Origin: Struthidea cinerea
Taxonomy: Eukaryota; Chordata; Aves; Passeriformes; Corcoracidae
DNA length: 64,000 nt
Assembly (NCBI GenBank): GCA_013397865.1
Contig: VZTI01000937.1
Span: forward strand, 563 to 64,562
Reading direction: 5' to 3'
Positions 10,701-21,226 of this stretch are shown here, piece after piece. The notes beneath the pieces were generated by a model, which had not been told where the DNA came from, did not search any database, and saw nothing but the letters and a program-made list of their open reading frames with translations. The number at the start of each line of letters is the position of its first letter. The stretch's first letter is position 1. A program made the translations under genes and the position numbers.

Positions 10701-13700
10701 GGAAAAGCGAAAGAGCAAGAGGAAAAGCTCTGAAAAATTACGCTCAAGGACAAGCTAAGTATTCCCCTGGTCTTTCCCATCAGCCTGGTGATAACTCTTG
10801 GGATAAGGTACCCCAGGACAGCCACCTGTTTTCTAAAACGTACGAAAACTTCACAGCTGCTCCCAAGCTGCAGTCATCTGTCCATCCATCGCTGCATTTT
10901 CTCAGTCAACCCCTGAAAGAAAACCACTTTTCTGGAGGAACAGGCAGGAAACCCCAGGAAACCCATGTGCCTAATGGCCATTGTGGCTTTACTCTGGGGG
11001 ATGTTTTTAATAATAATAATAATAATGAGTGCAAGGTGAATGTGGGCCCCAAGGAAAGCTCTCATCAAGTAGCTGAATATGATTTATCTGTGAAAAACGT
11101 GCAAAATGGGAGTTATTCCTCATACCAGGGGGGCGTGTGGCTGGATGGGAAAAGTCTGGCAGCTGCGTCTGATATTCCCTATGGAAAACAAATGGCAACG
11201 AGCCCCCAGTCCTCATCGGGAGTTTCCACCATGTCTGGGGGCTCTCCCACCCACCAGCCTTTAACACAGCCCTCCTACTACTCCCAGCTCCTACCCGCCA
11301 TCCCTCCCAGGAAAGATGGGAGGTTACCAACATCAAATGGAGTTTCCAATCATTTGAGGGTTCCTCATTTTGTCTCGGAGAGTCAGAAGCAGGTGAGACC
11401 CCTTGGAAGATCCCAGGAGGAGGCCGGGATGAACAAGGACGGGCGCCGTAAACTCCCCGTTCGTGTTTCATCCGACTGGTTCGTGCAGCAGAAAGCTGCA
11501 GGTGAAGACCTCGAGAAGTACCAGAGGTTCCCAAAAAAGCAGAGCCAGGAAAACGGCAATAAAGACGACAGAAGAGGCAGAAGGAATTGGATCCCTCATT
11601 TGGGATCTGCAGCCCCGAACCGCCAGCCCTTCAGCGCGTTCCCAAAAAAGCAGGAGCAGAACGGTGCCAGCTTGTCAGATTTCATCAATCCTTCTCTGCT
11701 TCCTTCTTTCCCGTTAATGCCTGTTTTTAAGCAAAATCCCAGCTTTCCTCTGTTCAGTCACCAACTGTTTTCATCCGGAAATAATTTTAATTTCCCTCCG
11801 CCGCCATTTCCGTTCTCGGACCTTGTTGATCTTTTTCATTACGATGACTTCAACCCCTTGAGTCCCTTCATCAGTGATCTCTTCTCTGGGGAAATCCCTG
11901 CCCCCTACTTTGCCTTTCCAACCCCATTTAACAAGTTCAGACCTCCCAGGAGCCGCAGTGGCCCCGCTAACGAGCTTCACATCCGACTGGAGGAGTGTTA
12001 TGAGCAGTGGAGAGCTTTGGAGAAGGAGAGGAAGAAGGTAAAACACAACTGGTGATGATTCCTGATACAGACTTGACTGGTTTTGAATCATGTGAAGAAA
12101 GAGAGAAAGTTTTATGGTGTTTCTTCACTTGGTTGGGGTTTTTTGGGTTTTTTTTTTNNNNNNNNNNNNNNNNNNNNNNNNNNNNNNNNNNNNNNNNNNN
12201 NNNNNNNNNNNNNNNNNNNNNNNNNNNNNNNNNNNNNNNNNNNNNNNNNNNNNNNNNNNNNNNNNNNNNNNNNNNNNNNNNNNNNNNNNNNNNNNNNNNN
12301 NNNNNNNNNNNNNNNNNNNNNNNNNNNNNNNNNNNNNNNNNNNNNNNNNNNNNNNNNNNNNNNNNNNNNNNNNNNNNNNNNNNNNNNNNNNNNNNNNNNN
12401 TTTGGTAGTAAATCTCTGGCTTTAGTAAAAAAGAAAATGAGGTAACTAATCCTGGGCACTCTCTTTGTGGCTGTAGAGAAAAACTCCAGTGTTTTTCTTG
12501 TTCCCAAAGGAAATTTCAGTTCATGCTCTTCTCATTGCGGTCACTTTTCCGCCTCAGACTCGTTCCCAGAACTGTTGGCAGGGAGGGATCGCACTGATAA
12601 TGAGGGTACTGCACTTGGGAATGAAAGCTCTGTGCTCTGAAGGAGCAGGAAGTGCTTTCCCAAGAGGAGTCAAATCCCTGAATTCCATGCCAGGGCTCAG
12701 AAAGTAAATTGTCCATAATCCCTGGTTCTAATTATGCACTGAGTGCTCCCACATGTGAGAAGCCTCCTGGTCACTGGGTGAAGGTGTCTGACCAAACCAG
12801 ATCTGGAAAACACCTTTTTCTTTCCATCATCAGCTGTGGGGCCTTGCTGGTGGACTTCTGGAATTGCGATTGGAGCTGCCTGTGGTGTTCTCTCGTGGAT
12901 TCCTTTTGAAACAAGGCTCCTCTCTGCCTGTCTGGCCTTCCAGGAATTCTCTGGGAGTGGGAAAGGGATGGTTCTTGCTCCAGTGTTTGTTTCCTGTTCC
13001 CAAGCAGGATTTGGGACAGTTCAGTCGTTTGCAAAGACCAAATCATAGTTTTTTTATTTATGCTTTTTATTTCATCATTAGAGTTGTTTATCCTCGTCCC
13101 ATGTACTTATTAATCAAAGGGGCTTAATTGACCCCCTTGAACTGGTCCGTTCTCAGTGATCCAGTTTTATCCCAGTGAGCTGCTCTGGGTTCCTCAGGGT
13201 GTTTTGTGGTTGCAGAATACAACCATTCTGAGTCCTCCAAGGCAGCTGCCATAGCCTGGCTCCTGCTCCTGCAGCCAAAACACACATTCCTTAGGAGGGG
13301 ATGACTGCAGGAAGAGAGAAGCTCCCCCTGGGATTTGATTTGATTCTCTCTACCTTGTCTAACCACTCAGCCCTTTCAGCTCTCAGAAGCCTGTTCTTTG
13401 CAGCTGCTTTGGGGTCACAGCTTACCTGTCTCCTTTCATAAACCTCACTTTTCCAGGGCTCTGACATTTAAAGCATTTCCACAAGTTAGGCATTGTCCGC
13501 AATGTTAAATGTGCGTGTAGTTTAGTTGATTGCTTATTAGTTGTCATTCTTAATCACCTGGTGTCATCATATGAATCCTTGACCCTTTCCCCCATCCATT
13601 TTTTTTTTCTGGATGCCTTTCATGCTCCTCAGATGATGAGTGCAGGTGGAGTCAGCTCTTGTAATCCGAGTTAGGCCTGGGCAGGGACTGAATACCATGG

Positions 13701-16700
13701 AAATGTTAAAGTAAAGCAAAAAGAGGACTTCAGCACATACTTTCAGTACAGATGTACACAGGGTGAGCGTGGGCTTAGCTCTGCCTTGAGCTGCAGTGAG
13801 ACACCTGACCCCTCTCTCCTGCATCCATTGTACCCTGGGGAAGGAATGAGATAAGGAACATGCTGCCAGCTGTGTCTTTTTTTACTCCAGGTGTAAGAAT
13901 TTCCTATCCAAAAATAGGCTTGGCGATGTTTAGCCACTGTATGTGTTAGATACTGGCTGAATCGCTCCTTCTCAGTGGAAGTTTGGCTGTTGTGTTAAAG
14001 ATTTTCTCTGTTAAAGAAAAATATTTTCTCTGTTAAAGAGCTGGTGTCAGTTTATATTAAATGTGGTTTCACCCTGATGCACTTCAGATGCGATTTATGC
14101 TGCCGTGATCACCTGGTGCTTTTAATGATCATAATATGTGATGGTTGAGAGGAGCGGTGAGAGGCTTAGGGTTTAAATTCATGGCATCACAGAATCGTTA
14201 GGTTGGAAAAGACCTTTAAGCTCATCAGATCCCAGCATCAACCAGCCCCACCTCAATTTCCTGTTTCTTGGGTACTACACCAGAATCTGACTGGGTCTGT
14301 GTCTAAGATTAGGTAGAATAAAGTTGTACAGCTTTTGTTCTAAAAGCGGCCACTGAGCATTGTCGTCTGAATTAGGGAAGGATTCCTGCAAGGAAGCTGG
14401 AGAGGGACTTCTGATGAGGGAATGTGGAGATATGACTGCAAACCAAAAGAGGGCAGGGTTAGATTAGATTTAGGAAGAAGTTTTTGCTGTGAGGGTGGGC
14501 AGGCCCTGGCACAGGGTGCCCAGAGAAGCTGTGGCTGCCCCTGGATCCCTGGCAGTGTCCAAGGCCAGGCTGGGCAGGGCTTGGAGAAATCTGGGATAGT
14601 GGGAGGTGTCCCTGCCCGTGGCAGGGGGTGGAATGAGATGATCACTAAAGTCCCTTCCCAACCCATTCCGTGATAATTTGGGGATGTTTTTCTGTAGATG
14701 CCGCCAGGAGTTAAGACAGGCCACTCGCTCCTAATCCGCTTGAAAATTCCAAACAGCGCCAAAGCCGGATTGATAACATTGTGCTAATTTCAATCAATCA
14801 CACTGGAAAACTGTTTCCCTTTCAGACTGAGGCTGACCTCGCCAGGCACTTCCCAGGGCAGCGCATCTCCAGCTCCAGCGCCAGCCCCGTGTCCCGGCTC
14901 CCTGCCAACCCATCCCGCGTGGATCGCCTGATTGTCGACCAGTCCCGGGAACGAGCCAGGGTAGGCCTTGTGGAGCTGCACTTCCTGCACTCCCTCGGGG
15001 ATTTGTTTGTTTATTGATCAATACTTAGTGATTTTGGTGTTTTCTGCCAGGTGCTCACGCTGATAGGAACAATGGAGAGGCTTTGTGGTGCCCCTGTGCA
15101 CGGGAACATCTCCAGGACCTTGGAGCTGCACCTGGAAGCCATCCAGGTGACCCAGGCACGTCGGAAGGACGAGATTGTGAACGCTGCTAACCCCCAGAGC
15201 CACGGGGTGCCACGCTATAACAATGAGAAAGGTAATGCTGCCCAACTCCCAAATTCCTGGAGTTCCCAAAGCTTTTTCGGGGATTTAATTGTGAATATGT
15301 TCCACTTAAAAATGCAAGTTTGCAATACGCAGCAACTCTTGTCGCTTCAGCGAAAGAAAGTTTGCAGATAGACAATTTTACTTTTTAAGACTTTAAATTA
15401 CTTTGATTTCTATTGGTTTTTTTTTTTGTTGTTTTCCTGTTACTTGTTTAAAAACTTGGACATTTTTTTCTCTTGAGTAGAAGAGAACTGTAAAAACTCT
15501 TCACTGATGTTACATAACCATAAATGGTTGTTCTAAAAGTAAAAGCAAGTAGAATTATTTACTGGTGTGGCTATACTTTCTCTTCTCCTTATAACAGAAA
15601 AAAATTGCCAGTGTTGTGTAAATCCATGGCCTGTCTACCTAAATCACAAATCCACCAGGAATGACATTCCACGTTTCCCAAATTCCGTTGAAGTAAAGCC
15701 AGGATAACCTGTAGCAGCAGTAAATGTGGCAGTTCATGGTTTGGGGTTAAAGATCATATTATTTTTCCTCAGAAAATACCTTTCTCTCAGGACAGAGGAG
15801 GAATTCACTCCTTATTGCTGAGGTGGACAGTGAGGTTCCTCTGGCTGTGGAATAGTTCTTCCTTGTGAGGGAAAGATAAGCTGGAAAGAGCCAAAATGTT
15901 TTGCTTCTGCAATTCAAGTGTCTAAAACTAAAATACAAAGTAAATATAAAATGTCATGCCCTTAGAATGATAGTTCTATGTGCAAACTGACTTTTAAAAC
16001 GACTCCTGAAATTTTCACATGAAGTTAACTCCACGTGTGAGTCAGGAATAGAAGGAGGGTTCTTGGCCAGGCAGGAGAAGTAGGCCACAGTGGTTGAGAG
16101 GATGATTATGAACAGATTTATTGCCAATACAGTATCTAGATATTGCCAATACTATAAATAACAGCTCTATAATCTGTTACAATGAGTTGTGGCCTCCTCA
16201 GGCCCTGGTCCCAGATGTTGAGTGATAGGTTTTGGTGAGACCACCGCCTTTCCTAAATTCCTGGGGAAGTGTAGGAGCAGCTTGGTCCACTTAGTCCCAG
16301 ATTCAGTCAACAATCTCTGTCTGAAGGGTTGCAATATCAGCAGTTTTGGCTGGAAACGTGCAGGTTTGCAGGCGCTGGTCTTGCAGAATCCACAGTTGCA
16401 AACAAATCCCCTACGGAGCTGCTTTGGGATTTTATCTCTGTTTGACTGGATCTTTGTGCTTTTACTCACCCATCCAAAAATCAGTGTTCCCTTCCTCTCC
16501 CCGCAAAGTCTCCAAAACTGCCTGCAACCTCAGGAGAGCAGTTTGCCCGGCTTCCACCAGCATTTTAGACCCTTTTGCAGCATTTTTGGACCCTTTTTGC
16601 ACAGACAGCTCACGCGAGACGTTGTAGCTGTCGTTACCGGTGCGGCTCAGATACGGCCTTGACTAAACACGACTTGGGGGGTGAGCTGAACGAATTTATG

Positions 16701-17021
16701 CAATTTTAAAATAAAAAATTTAATAACATTCCCAGGCTTGTCCACTGAGGTGTTTTTCCTGTTGCAGATGTGCTGGCGCTGGCAGCCGCCCTGCGGGCCC
16801 TGGCCGGTGCCACGCGCAGGGCTCGCACCGCGCTCTGGTGCGCGCTGCAGGCGGCTCTGCCCAAAACCCCTCCAGCTGGACCCGAGAAACAGCAGCTCCC
16901 TCCTCGAGGGGCACGGCAAGAGCTTTGTCCTTCAAGCACGAGCAGCCAGGAGAAAAGCGGCGTGGAGCACGGAAGCAAAGGGAGCGAAAAAGCTGAGGAA
17001 GCGACGAGGGTTTTGGAGTAA
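7637..17021 (+). CDS. MEIOC: MEIOC-family gene, whole coding span (six exons)
   Basis: Seen: six exons with GT-AG borders join in one frame: 7637-7782, 9600-9701, 10240-12037, 14826-14960, 15051-15231, 16768-17021. They total 2,616 nt, or 871 residues plus TAA. Known: MEIOC is a cytoplasmic germ-cell protein that binds the RNA helicase YTHDC2 and keeps germ cells in meiotic prophase I by controlling transcripts. The N-terminus carries an FGLVSSILEE motif (residues 64-73). The middle is Ser/Pro/Asn-rich and poorly conserved. The C-terminal family domain starts at ELHIRLEEC (about residue 661) and runs to ALPKT (about 821). Length is close to the roughly 950 residues of human MEIOC. The start ATG 7637 sits in a good Kozak context (A at -3, G at +4). 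Inference: it is MEIOC itself or a paralogue; its position beside OBSCN favours asking about a paralogue. Confidence 0.88.
7783..9599 (+). other. MEIOC: MEIOC intron 1
   Basis: AT-rich intron with no CR1 copy or other gene recognised. It contains short A and T runs. Confidence 0.7.
9600..9701 (+). CDS. MEIOC: MEIOC coding exon 2
   Basis: A long T-rich tract and AAG acceptor end at 9599; the donor GTAAAT starts at 9702. The 102-nt exon encodes PDMFGLVSSILEEPNK, which matches the family's conserved N-terminal block (in mammals DLYGLVSNILEE). This is the best conserved segment outside the C-terminal domain and a likely protein-interaction motif. The exon ends inside a Trp codon (TG|G) that is completed by the next exon. 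Confidence 0.85.
10240..12037 (+). CDS. MEIOC: MEIOC coding exon 3 (large central exon)
   Basis: Acceptor TTACAG ends at 10239; the donor GTAAAA begins at 12038. This 1,798-nt exon encodes about 600 residues (roughly 83-682). Most is predicted disordered: rich in Ser, Pro, Asn, Gln and Lys, with an AAT run giving six Asn at 11009-11026. Near the end comes an aromatic stretch (Phe/Pro/Leu/Asp-rich, about 11690-11930). The RSRSGPANELHIRLEEC junction into the conserved coiled-coil domain follows, ending WRALEKERKK. One large exon holding the disordered middle is typical of this gene. Reading through the donor gives only a few more codons before TGA, so intron retention would delete most of the C-terminal domain. 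Confidence 0.9.
11009..11026 (+). repeat. MEIOC: (AAT)6 microsatellite coding poly-Asn
   Basis: Six perfect AAT codons inside MEIOC exon 3 encode six Asn in a row. Likely length-variable between individuals or species; it sits in the disordered middle of the protein. Confidence 0.9.
12158..12400. other. Assembly gap (243 N)
   Basis: Run of N directly after a T-rich tract (GGGTTTTTTTTTT), the usual context for sequencing dropout. It lies inside the third MEIOC intron, so it does not interrupt coding sequence in the model. Confidence 0.98.
14001..14040 (+). repeat. Short tandem duplication (about 22 bp unit)
   Basis: ATTTTCTCTGTTAAAGA occurs twice in tandem, separated by AAAAT. Intronic, no evident function. 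Confidence 0.7.
14185..14262 (-). mobile_element. CR1 LINE fragment (divergent subfamily)
   Basis: Antisense start TCACAGAATCGTTAGGTTGG, then AAAGACCTTTAAGCTCATC and CCAGCATCAACCAGCCCCAC. The body differs from the commoner CR1 type seen elsewhere in the window. Confidence 0.75.
14386..14676 (+). mobile_element. CR1 LINE 3' fragment
   Basis: Sense CR1 tail with TTAGGAAGAAGTTTTTGCTG, GGCACAGGGTGCCCAGAGAA, GTGTCCCTGCCCGTGGCAGG and AGTCCCTTCCCAACCCATTC. It ends about 150 bp before MEIOC exon 4. Confidence 0.9.
14826..14960 (+). CDS. MEIOC: MEIOC coding exon 4
   Basis: Acceptor TTTCAG ends at 14825; the donor GTAGGC begins at 14961. The exon is 135 nt, phase 0-0, 45 residues. It continues the helix from exon 3 (TEADLARHFPG) and carries NPSRVDRLIVD followed by ARV across the junction. 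These are hallmark residues of the MEIOC C-terminal domain and nearly identical to mammalian MEIOC. Confidence 0.92.
15051..15231 (+). CDS. MEIOC: MEIOC coding exon 5
   Basis: It is separated from exon 4 by only 90 bp. Acceptor TGCCAG ends at 15050; the donor GTAATG begins at 15232. It encodes VLTLIGTMERL, NIS..LE.HLE and the strongly conserved SRRKDEIVN-type motif (here ARRKDEIVNAAN), then GVPRY. It ends phase 1. The motifs match the MEIOC domain in order and spacing. Confidence 0.92.
15232..16767 (+). other. MEIOC: MEIOC intron 5
   Basis: AT-rich first half, then a putative antisense LTR-like element from about 16050 to 16670 (listed separately). No exon is supported here. Confidence 0.7.
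16050..16670 (-). mobile_element. Putative LTR-type element, antisense (bounds approximate)
   Basis: This segment differs in composition from the surrounding intron. It has an AATAAA on the minus strand (TTTATT at 16117-16122) and a duplicated ATTGCCAATAC nearby. No LTR termini, target-site duplication or retroviral coding sequence was identified, so this is a composition-based suspicion. It could instead be old unique intron sequence. Confidence 0.3.
16768..17021 (+). CDS. MEIOC: MEIOC terminal coding exon
   Basis: Acceptor GTTGCAG ends at 16767; the stop TAA is at 17019-17021. It encodes DVLALAAALRAL, then TRRARTALWCALQAALPKT, the conserved end of the family domain. A variable hydrophilic tail of about 50 residues ends VLE. 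The GC content is clearly higher than in the flanking introns. An AATAAA hexamer lies at 17030-17035, only 9 bp after the stop. The 3' UTR may be very short or may use a later site. Confidence 0.9.
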
Positions 17022-17029
17022 CCGCAGAT

Positions 17030-17035
17030 AATAAA
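17030..17035 (+). promoter_or_regulatory. MEIOC: Candidate polyadenylation hexamer after MEIOC
   Basis: AATAAA 9 bp after the stop codon. Its usual 10-30 nt spacing would place cleavage near 17045-17065. Another AATAAA lies much later (about 19599-19604). Confidence 0.4.
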
Positions 17036-19195
17036 AGGAAAGCCGAGGATGGGGAGGGAAGGGCTCAGGTCCTGCCCGGCACCGTGGGAGGTGGATTTTC
17101 ATAGGATGTCGGGAAGCAAAAAAGGGTTCATTAACGTGCCTGGTCAGTGCTGCGGTTGTGGTGCTGCGATTCTGGTGTGGGGAGGCACGGCTTGTCGGGG
17201 TGTTAACGCAGTTTTAATAGTGCTGGTGTCTGCTGCTGGGAATTTTAATGTTCAGGGGAGCTGAGCGTTTCCTCGTGTGCTTGTCCAAAGCTCTGCGTCA
17301 GCCCCGAGTCAGGCCAGGACCTGAGAAACCAGAGTGTGGTAGAACTTAACTCTCCTTTTTTCCTTTTGTTAACCAGACAGTTGAGCGTATCTAAAGGTAC
17401 TCAGTCGTCGTTCAGGGCTGGGTTTATTTTTATTTTTTGCACCGTAGGTAGTTCTTTCCAGAGCCAAAGTGATCACCGAGTGGTTTGCACCCCCTCACTG
17501 TGTCAGGAGCAGCGCAGGCTGCTGCGGGGGTGTTTTTTGTGACGGGTTATCGCTCAGCTTGGCAGGGATAAATCAGTGTTCATTGCTGGCATAGTCCACT
17601 TCGGTTTTTCCACCAAAAAAAGTGGGTTTTGTAGCTTTGCAGTGTGAACTGCATGGAAGTAACGCATCAGCAGGTGGATAGAAGACTCGCTCAGGATGAG
17701 AAATTAGATGTATTGATTCCTCAGTGGGTTTAAAGCCAGTAACAATGTAACATAGTATGCACTTAATTAAAAGAAAAAATCTTGTTTGTTATTAATGTAA
17801 CTTCACGGTACTATAATTTTTTTCAGACGCATTCCATATTTATTTTAATGTCTTCATTGAATGTTTATTTAAAAATCTATTTTAGTAATAGGAAGTTAAA
17901 TATTTTGCCAAATCTTCCGAATAATCAGATTTAATGATTTACTCAGGAACTCTGTATATTATTATATAAATATACACGTGGTGTGTAGGGATTTTTTGGG
18001 AAAGGGATGTTTGCAAAATACTTACACAAAGCTAACTATGTACTAGGTTACCAAAGCTGTTTAACTGGTTATTTTTTGACGTGGAAGGTTTAATATATTT
18101 AATTGCTGTTAATTAGTCTTCATTGTGTGGTTTAGACAATCAGAGTGTGGCTGTTCAGGGCGAGAATTAGCAAAGAATAAGTAATTCAAGGTGTGTTCTT
18201 GGGGCATTTAGGAATATTTTAATGCTTTAACAACTGTCTTACTGTTACAGTCTCTTAACATGTGCTAATAATTAAGGTTCTTGAGTATCAGGATATTAAT
18301 GAACAGCTTTGGAGAGCACTTCTTGGGTTAAAAGTGAATCAAGTTGGGGATATAGACAAAATTTGAAGGATGAAAATGAAGATTTTTATGCCTCGCGGTG
18401 TTCAGTGTCAGATTTGACATTTTTGTGGGTAATTATAGAACTGTTCCGTATTTAGCTGTACTTGCAAAATTGTTCCAAATGCAGTTGTGTAGTTCTGGAT
18501 CCGTGGCTGTTTCTAGAGCAGGTGTTGCCTCAATAGTGCCATCCTTCACTCTACTGAGGCGTGGAAATTTGTAGCTGAAACCTGCCCAGGCCTCATTGTA
18601 ACCCACTGAGTAAAGTTTAAAAGCAAAAGTAGATAGAAATCAGATTTTTAGTAGAGCAAGAATTTTGTTTTCATCCCTAAAGAAAGTGAATTCCACTCTA
18701 AAAGATTATTTTCAACCTTAGCCTAAAAATCAGGTACCAGAGTTATTTTAGTGTGAGTGTTTTCTCTGTGTGCACGTGCGATTTATTTGCACAAACTGAT
18801 TCAAGAAGGTTCAATCTGCATTCATGAAACTGGTTGTACTCCACAGCTTAAAAGTGGAGTTTGCAGTATTTCAGTTCGTGGGTGATTTGGGGGTTTAATT
18901 ACCCAAATTAAAATTAATTTACTGTTGCTGTGCTGCCAGGAAATCCAAATTTGAAAGTCTGGGTCTGGTGGTTTTTTTTTTTTCGTGTTTACAGAACCCT
19001 CGTGGGTCCTGCAGGGTTGTTTTGTAGTGGTGAATGTTTAGGGTATGACTGGTTCTTACTGTACTGCTCATGTGTTAATTAATATTGTGAAGGAACATGA
19101 TCTTAATTAGCTTGTAGTTAATGTGCCTTTAACAGTCTCGTTTTTCCAGAGCGGTAAAAAGCCGTGTGGTCACTTCTGGTTCCAATTTCTGCTTA

Positions 19196-19240
19196 AAAAT
19201 GCATTTTGAAGGGTTACATTTAAAAAATGCATTTTGAAGT
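19196..19240 (+). repeat. Short direct repeat
   Basis: AAAATGCATTTTGAAG occurs twice, spaced by about 15 bp. Each copy contains the palindrome AAAATGCATTTT. Confidence 0.7.
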
Positions 19241-21027
19241 GGCTGTGTTTGGCTGCAACCAGCATATGCTGTTAATTACGTTAATTGCACACGCAAGATC
19301 ATCTGGTTTTGGGCTCTTTAAGGAGCGCTGTGGCTCTGGAATGTCCCCCTGCATCATGTGCCCGGGTCAGATGCTCCTTGTCATGCCCTACAAATGCTCG
19401 TGTTTCACTTTGCCTGGCTCTGTTTTCTTCACCAAAACTCCAGGTCTTCGATCAAAAATGCTTTTTTTTTGAAGTGCCCTTTTCTTTAAATGAGTTGGTT
19501 ATGGACAGCATCAGGCCTAGGATGGCTTTTGTCTTCAGTTCTCATCTCAGAATGCTCCATGTGTGTTGTCTTATTACAAATCCTGTTGCATTTTAGGGAA
19601 TAAAACCCACTTTTATTTTGTAAAATAATGCCTGGAGTTGCAGCAGCTCTGTCAGTCAGAACACTGTTATTGCTGCCTCGTGTTTAATTTGGCAACAAGG
19701 TGCAAATTCTGCAAGTTTTGCACTGAATTTTTGGCGTGAATGAGTACGAGTGTTGTGCTTGTGGCTTTGGGGACTATAATTGTATTGATTTTTTTACTGA
19801 CTTCAGGGGAAGCTGAATTGAGGTTTTGGGTCGCACTTAAGCCAAAGAGGTGGTTTTGGTTTGGAGCCAGGTTTGATTTTTGAAGGAAAAAAAGAAAATC
19901 CCCTTTTCCCTCCCCATTTTCAGAAGCAATCGGGTAAAATTTAGTTTATTCCCTTCTTTTCCCCTTCCACTCCCCACCCCCACCCCGAGCTTTCTTTACA
20001 CTCAATTGTTTAGGGTTTTCCCCTGTTTTGATTTATACTTTCTAAATTTTTGGGGTGAGATGAAGAAGGTGGCAGAGTTGTAGCCAGGCCCGGTGGCAGG
20101 GATACTGGATTGCTCCAGTTTAAATAAATGGGATGCTCAGCTGTCCCTTTGTGAGTCAGGATTATTATCAGGGTGCTTTCTGATAGCTGGTAGCAAATCT
20201 TTAATGCTTTAAAATCCCAAACTGATAGTCCAGTACAACATAGACTTAAGAGTTATAATTATTTCTGTATTCTGTATAAATAATTGGAGTTTTAGGGTGA
20301 TTCAACCATATTAATTCCCAGAAGGGAGGCCGGCAGCAGGGGAAGAACTCTTTGTTTTATTTTTTTTTTCTGGTTATAGGTTTTGTATCTCTGTTTTTCT
20401 GTATCCACGAGGTCCCTCTGGCAGTTAAGTTGCTCTGATGCTATTTATATAATCCAAAACTCAGAAACTGGTATTAATTTGTTACTTTCATTAGAGCAGC
20501 ATGCAGGGAGGTTATTTAAGTTCCTGATGCCGTGGCCTTTTCAGGAGTGGGTAAGATGTAGCTCCCAAACTGCTGCTCTTGGATTTTATTCTTTCCAAAC
20601 TGAGTATTTTTTCTTTGCTGCTGGTATTTACCACCACCACCAATATTTTTGTCTGTACCTGGGTGTGTGAAATTTGGAAATGCTGCTCTAGTCCACAACA
20701 AGTCTTCTGTGGTTATTCCTGGCACCTTTTCCCTTGGAAAAGGAAGGGCTCAGGGTGGGGATTGTGTGAGTGAGAGGCTTTGTCGAGGTATTTCCCTTTG
20801 CAGAGAAGTGTGGGGATACCCCAGGTTTTTGTGGAAAGCTCCCTGGCTTTCCTGTGCACTTTTCCGGAGGTGACCGCGAGCACAACTTCCTCTGATTGTG
20901 TTTGACCTGCAGCCCTTTTTTGGGGGTGTAAAGGAGGGAAAAAGAGCTCCAAGAAGGAAGGAGCTGCAGGGAGCCCTCATTCCAGTGGAGAGCATCACTC
21001 TTCTTTTGGCTTCCGTGCTCAGGGGGG

Positions 21028-21226
21028 CTTGAGGGACCAGGAATCTTTGCTTGAATCAAGATTCTTTTCCCCGTGTTCTGCTGCTGGTGGAGGCTGTCAG
21101 GGTGCAGCTGCTGAGATTTGGGGCCGAGTTGGCTTCTTCCTGCCCTGCTCTGGTGGCCAGCCCTCCTCCCAGGTGTGTTTTAGTCGTGTGGCATCCAGCT
21201 CTGTCCCAGCTTGAGGGACCAGGAGA
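21028..21226 (+). repeat. Dispersed 16-bp direct repeat
   Basis: GCTTGAGGGACCAGGA occurs near 21028 and again near 21211, about 180 bp apart. The intervening sequence is GC-richer than its surroundings. Origin unknown. Confidence 0.5.

Larger units (their letters stand above)
12038..14825 (+). other. MEIOC: MEIOC intron 3
   Basis: It holds an assembly gap (12158-12400), two CR1 fragments (14185-14262, 14386-14676) and a short tandem duplication near 14001-14040. No coding exon is supported within it. Confidence 0.75.

Noticed and set aside
11007..11534. Minus-strand open frame of 175 codons
   Set aside because: Antisense shadow of MEIOC exon 3, with no recognisable protein features.
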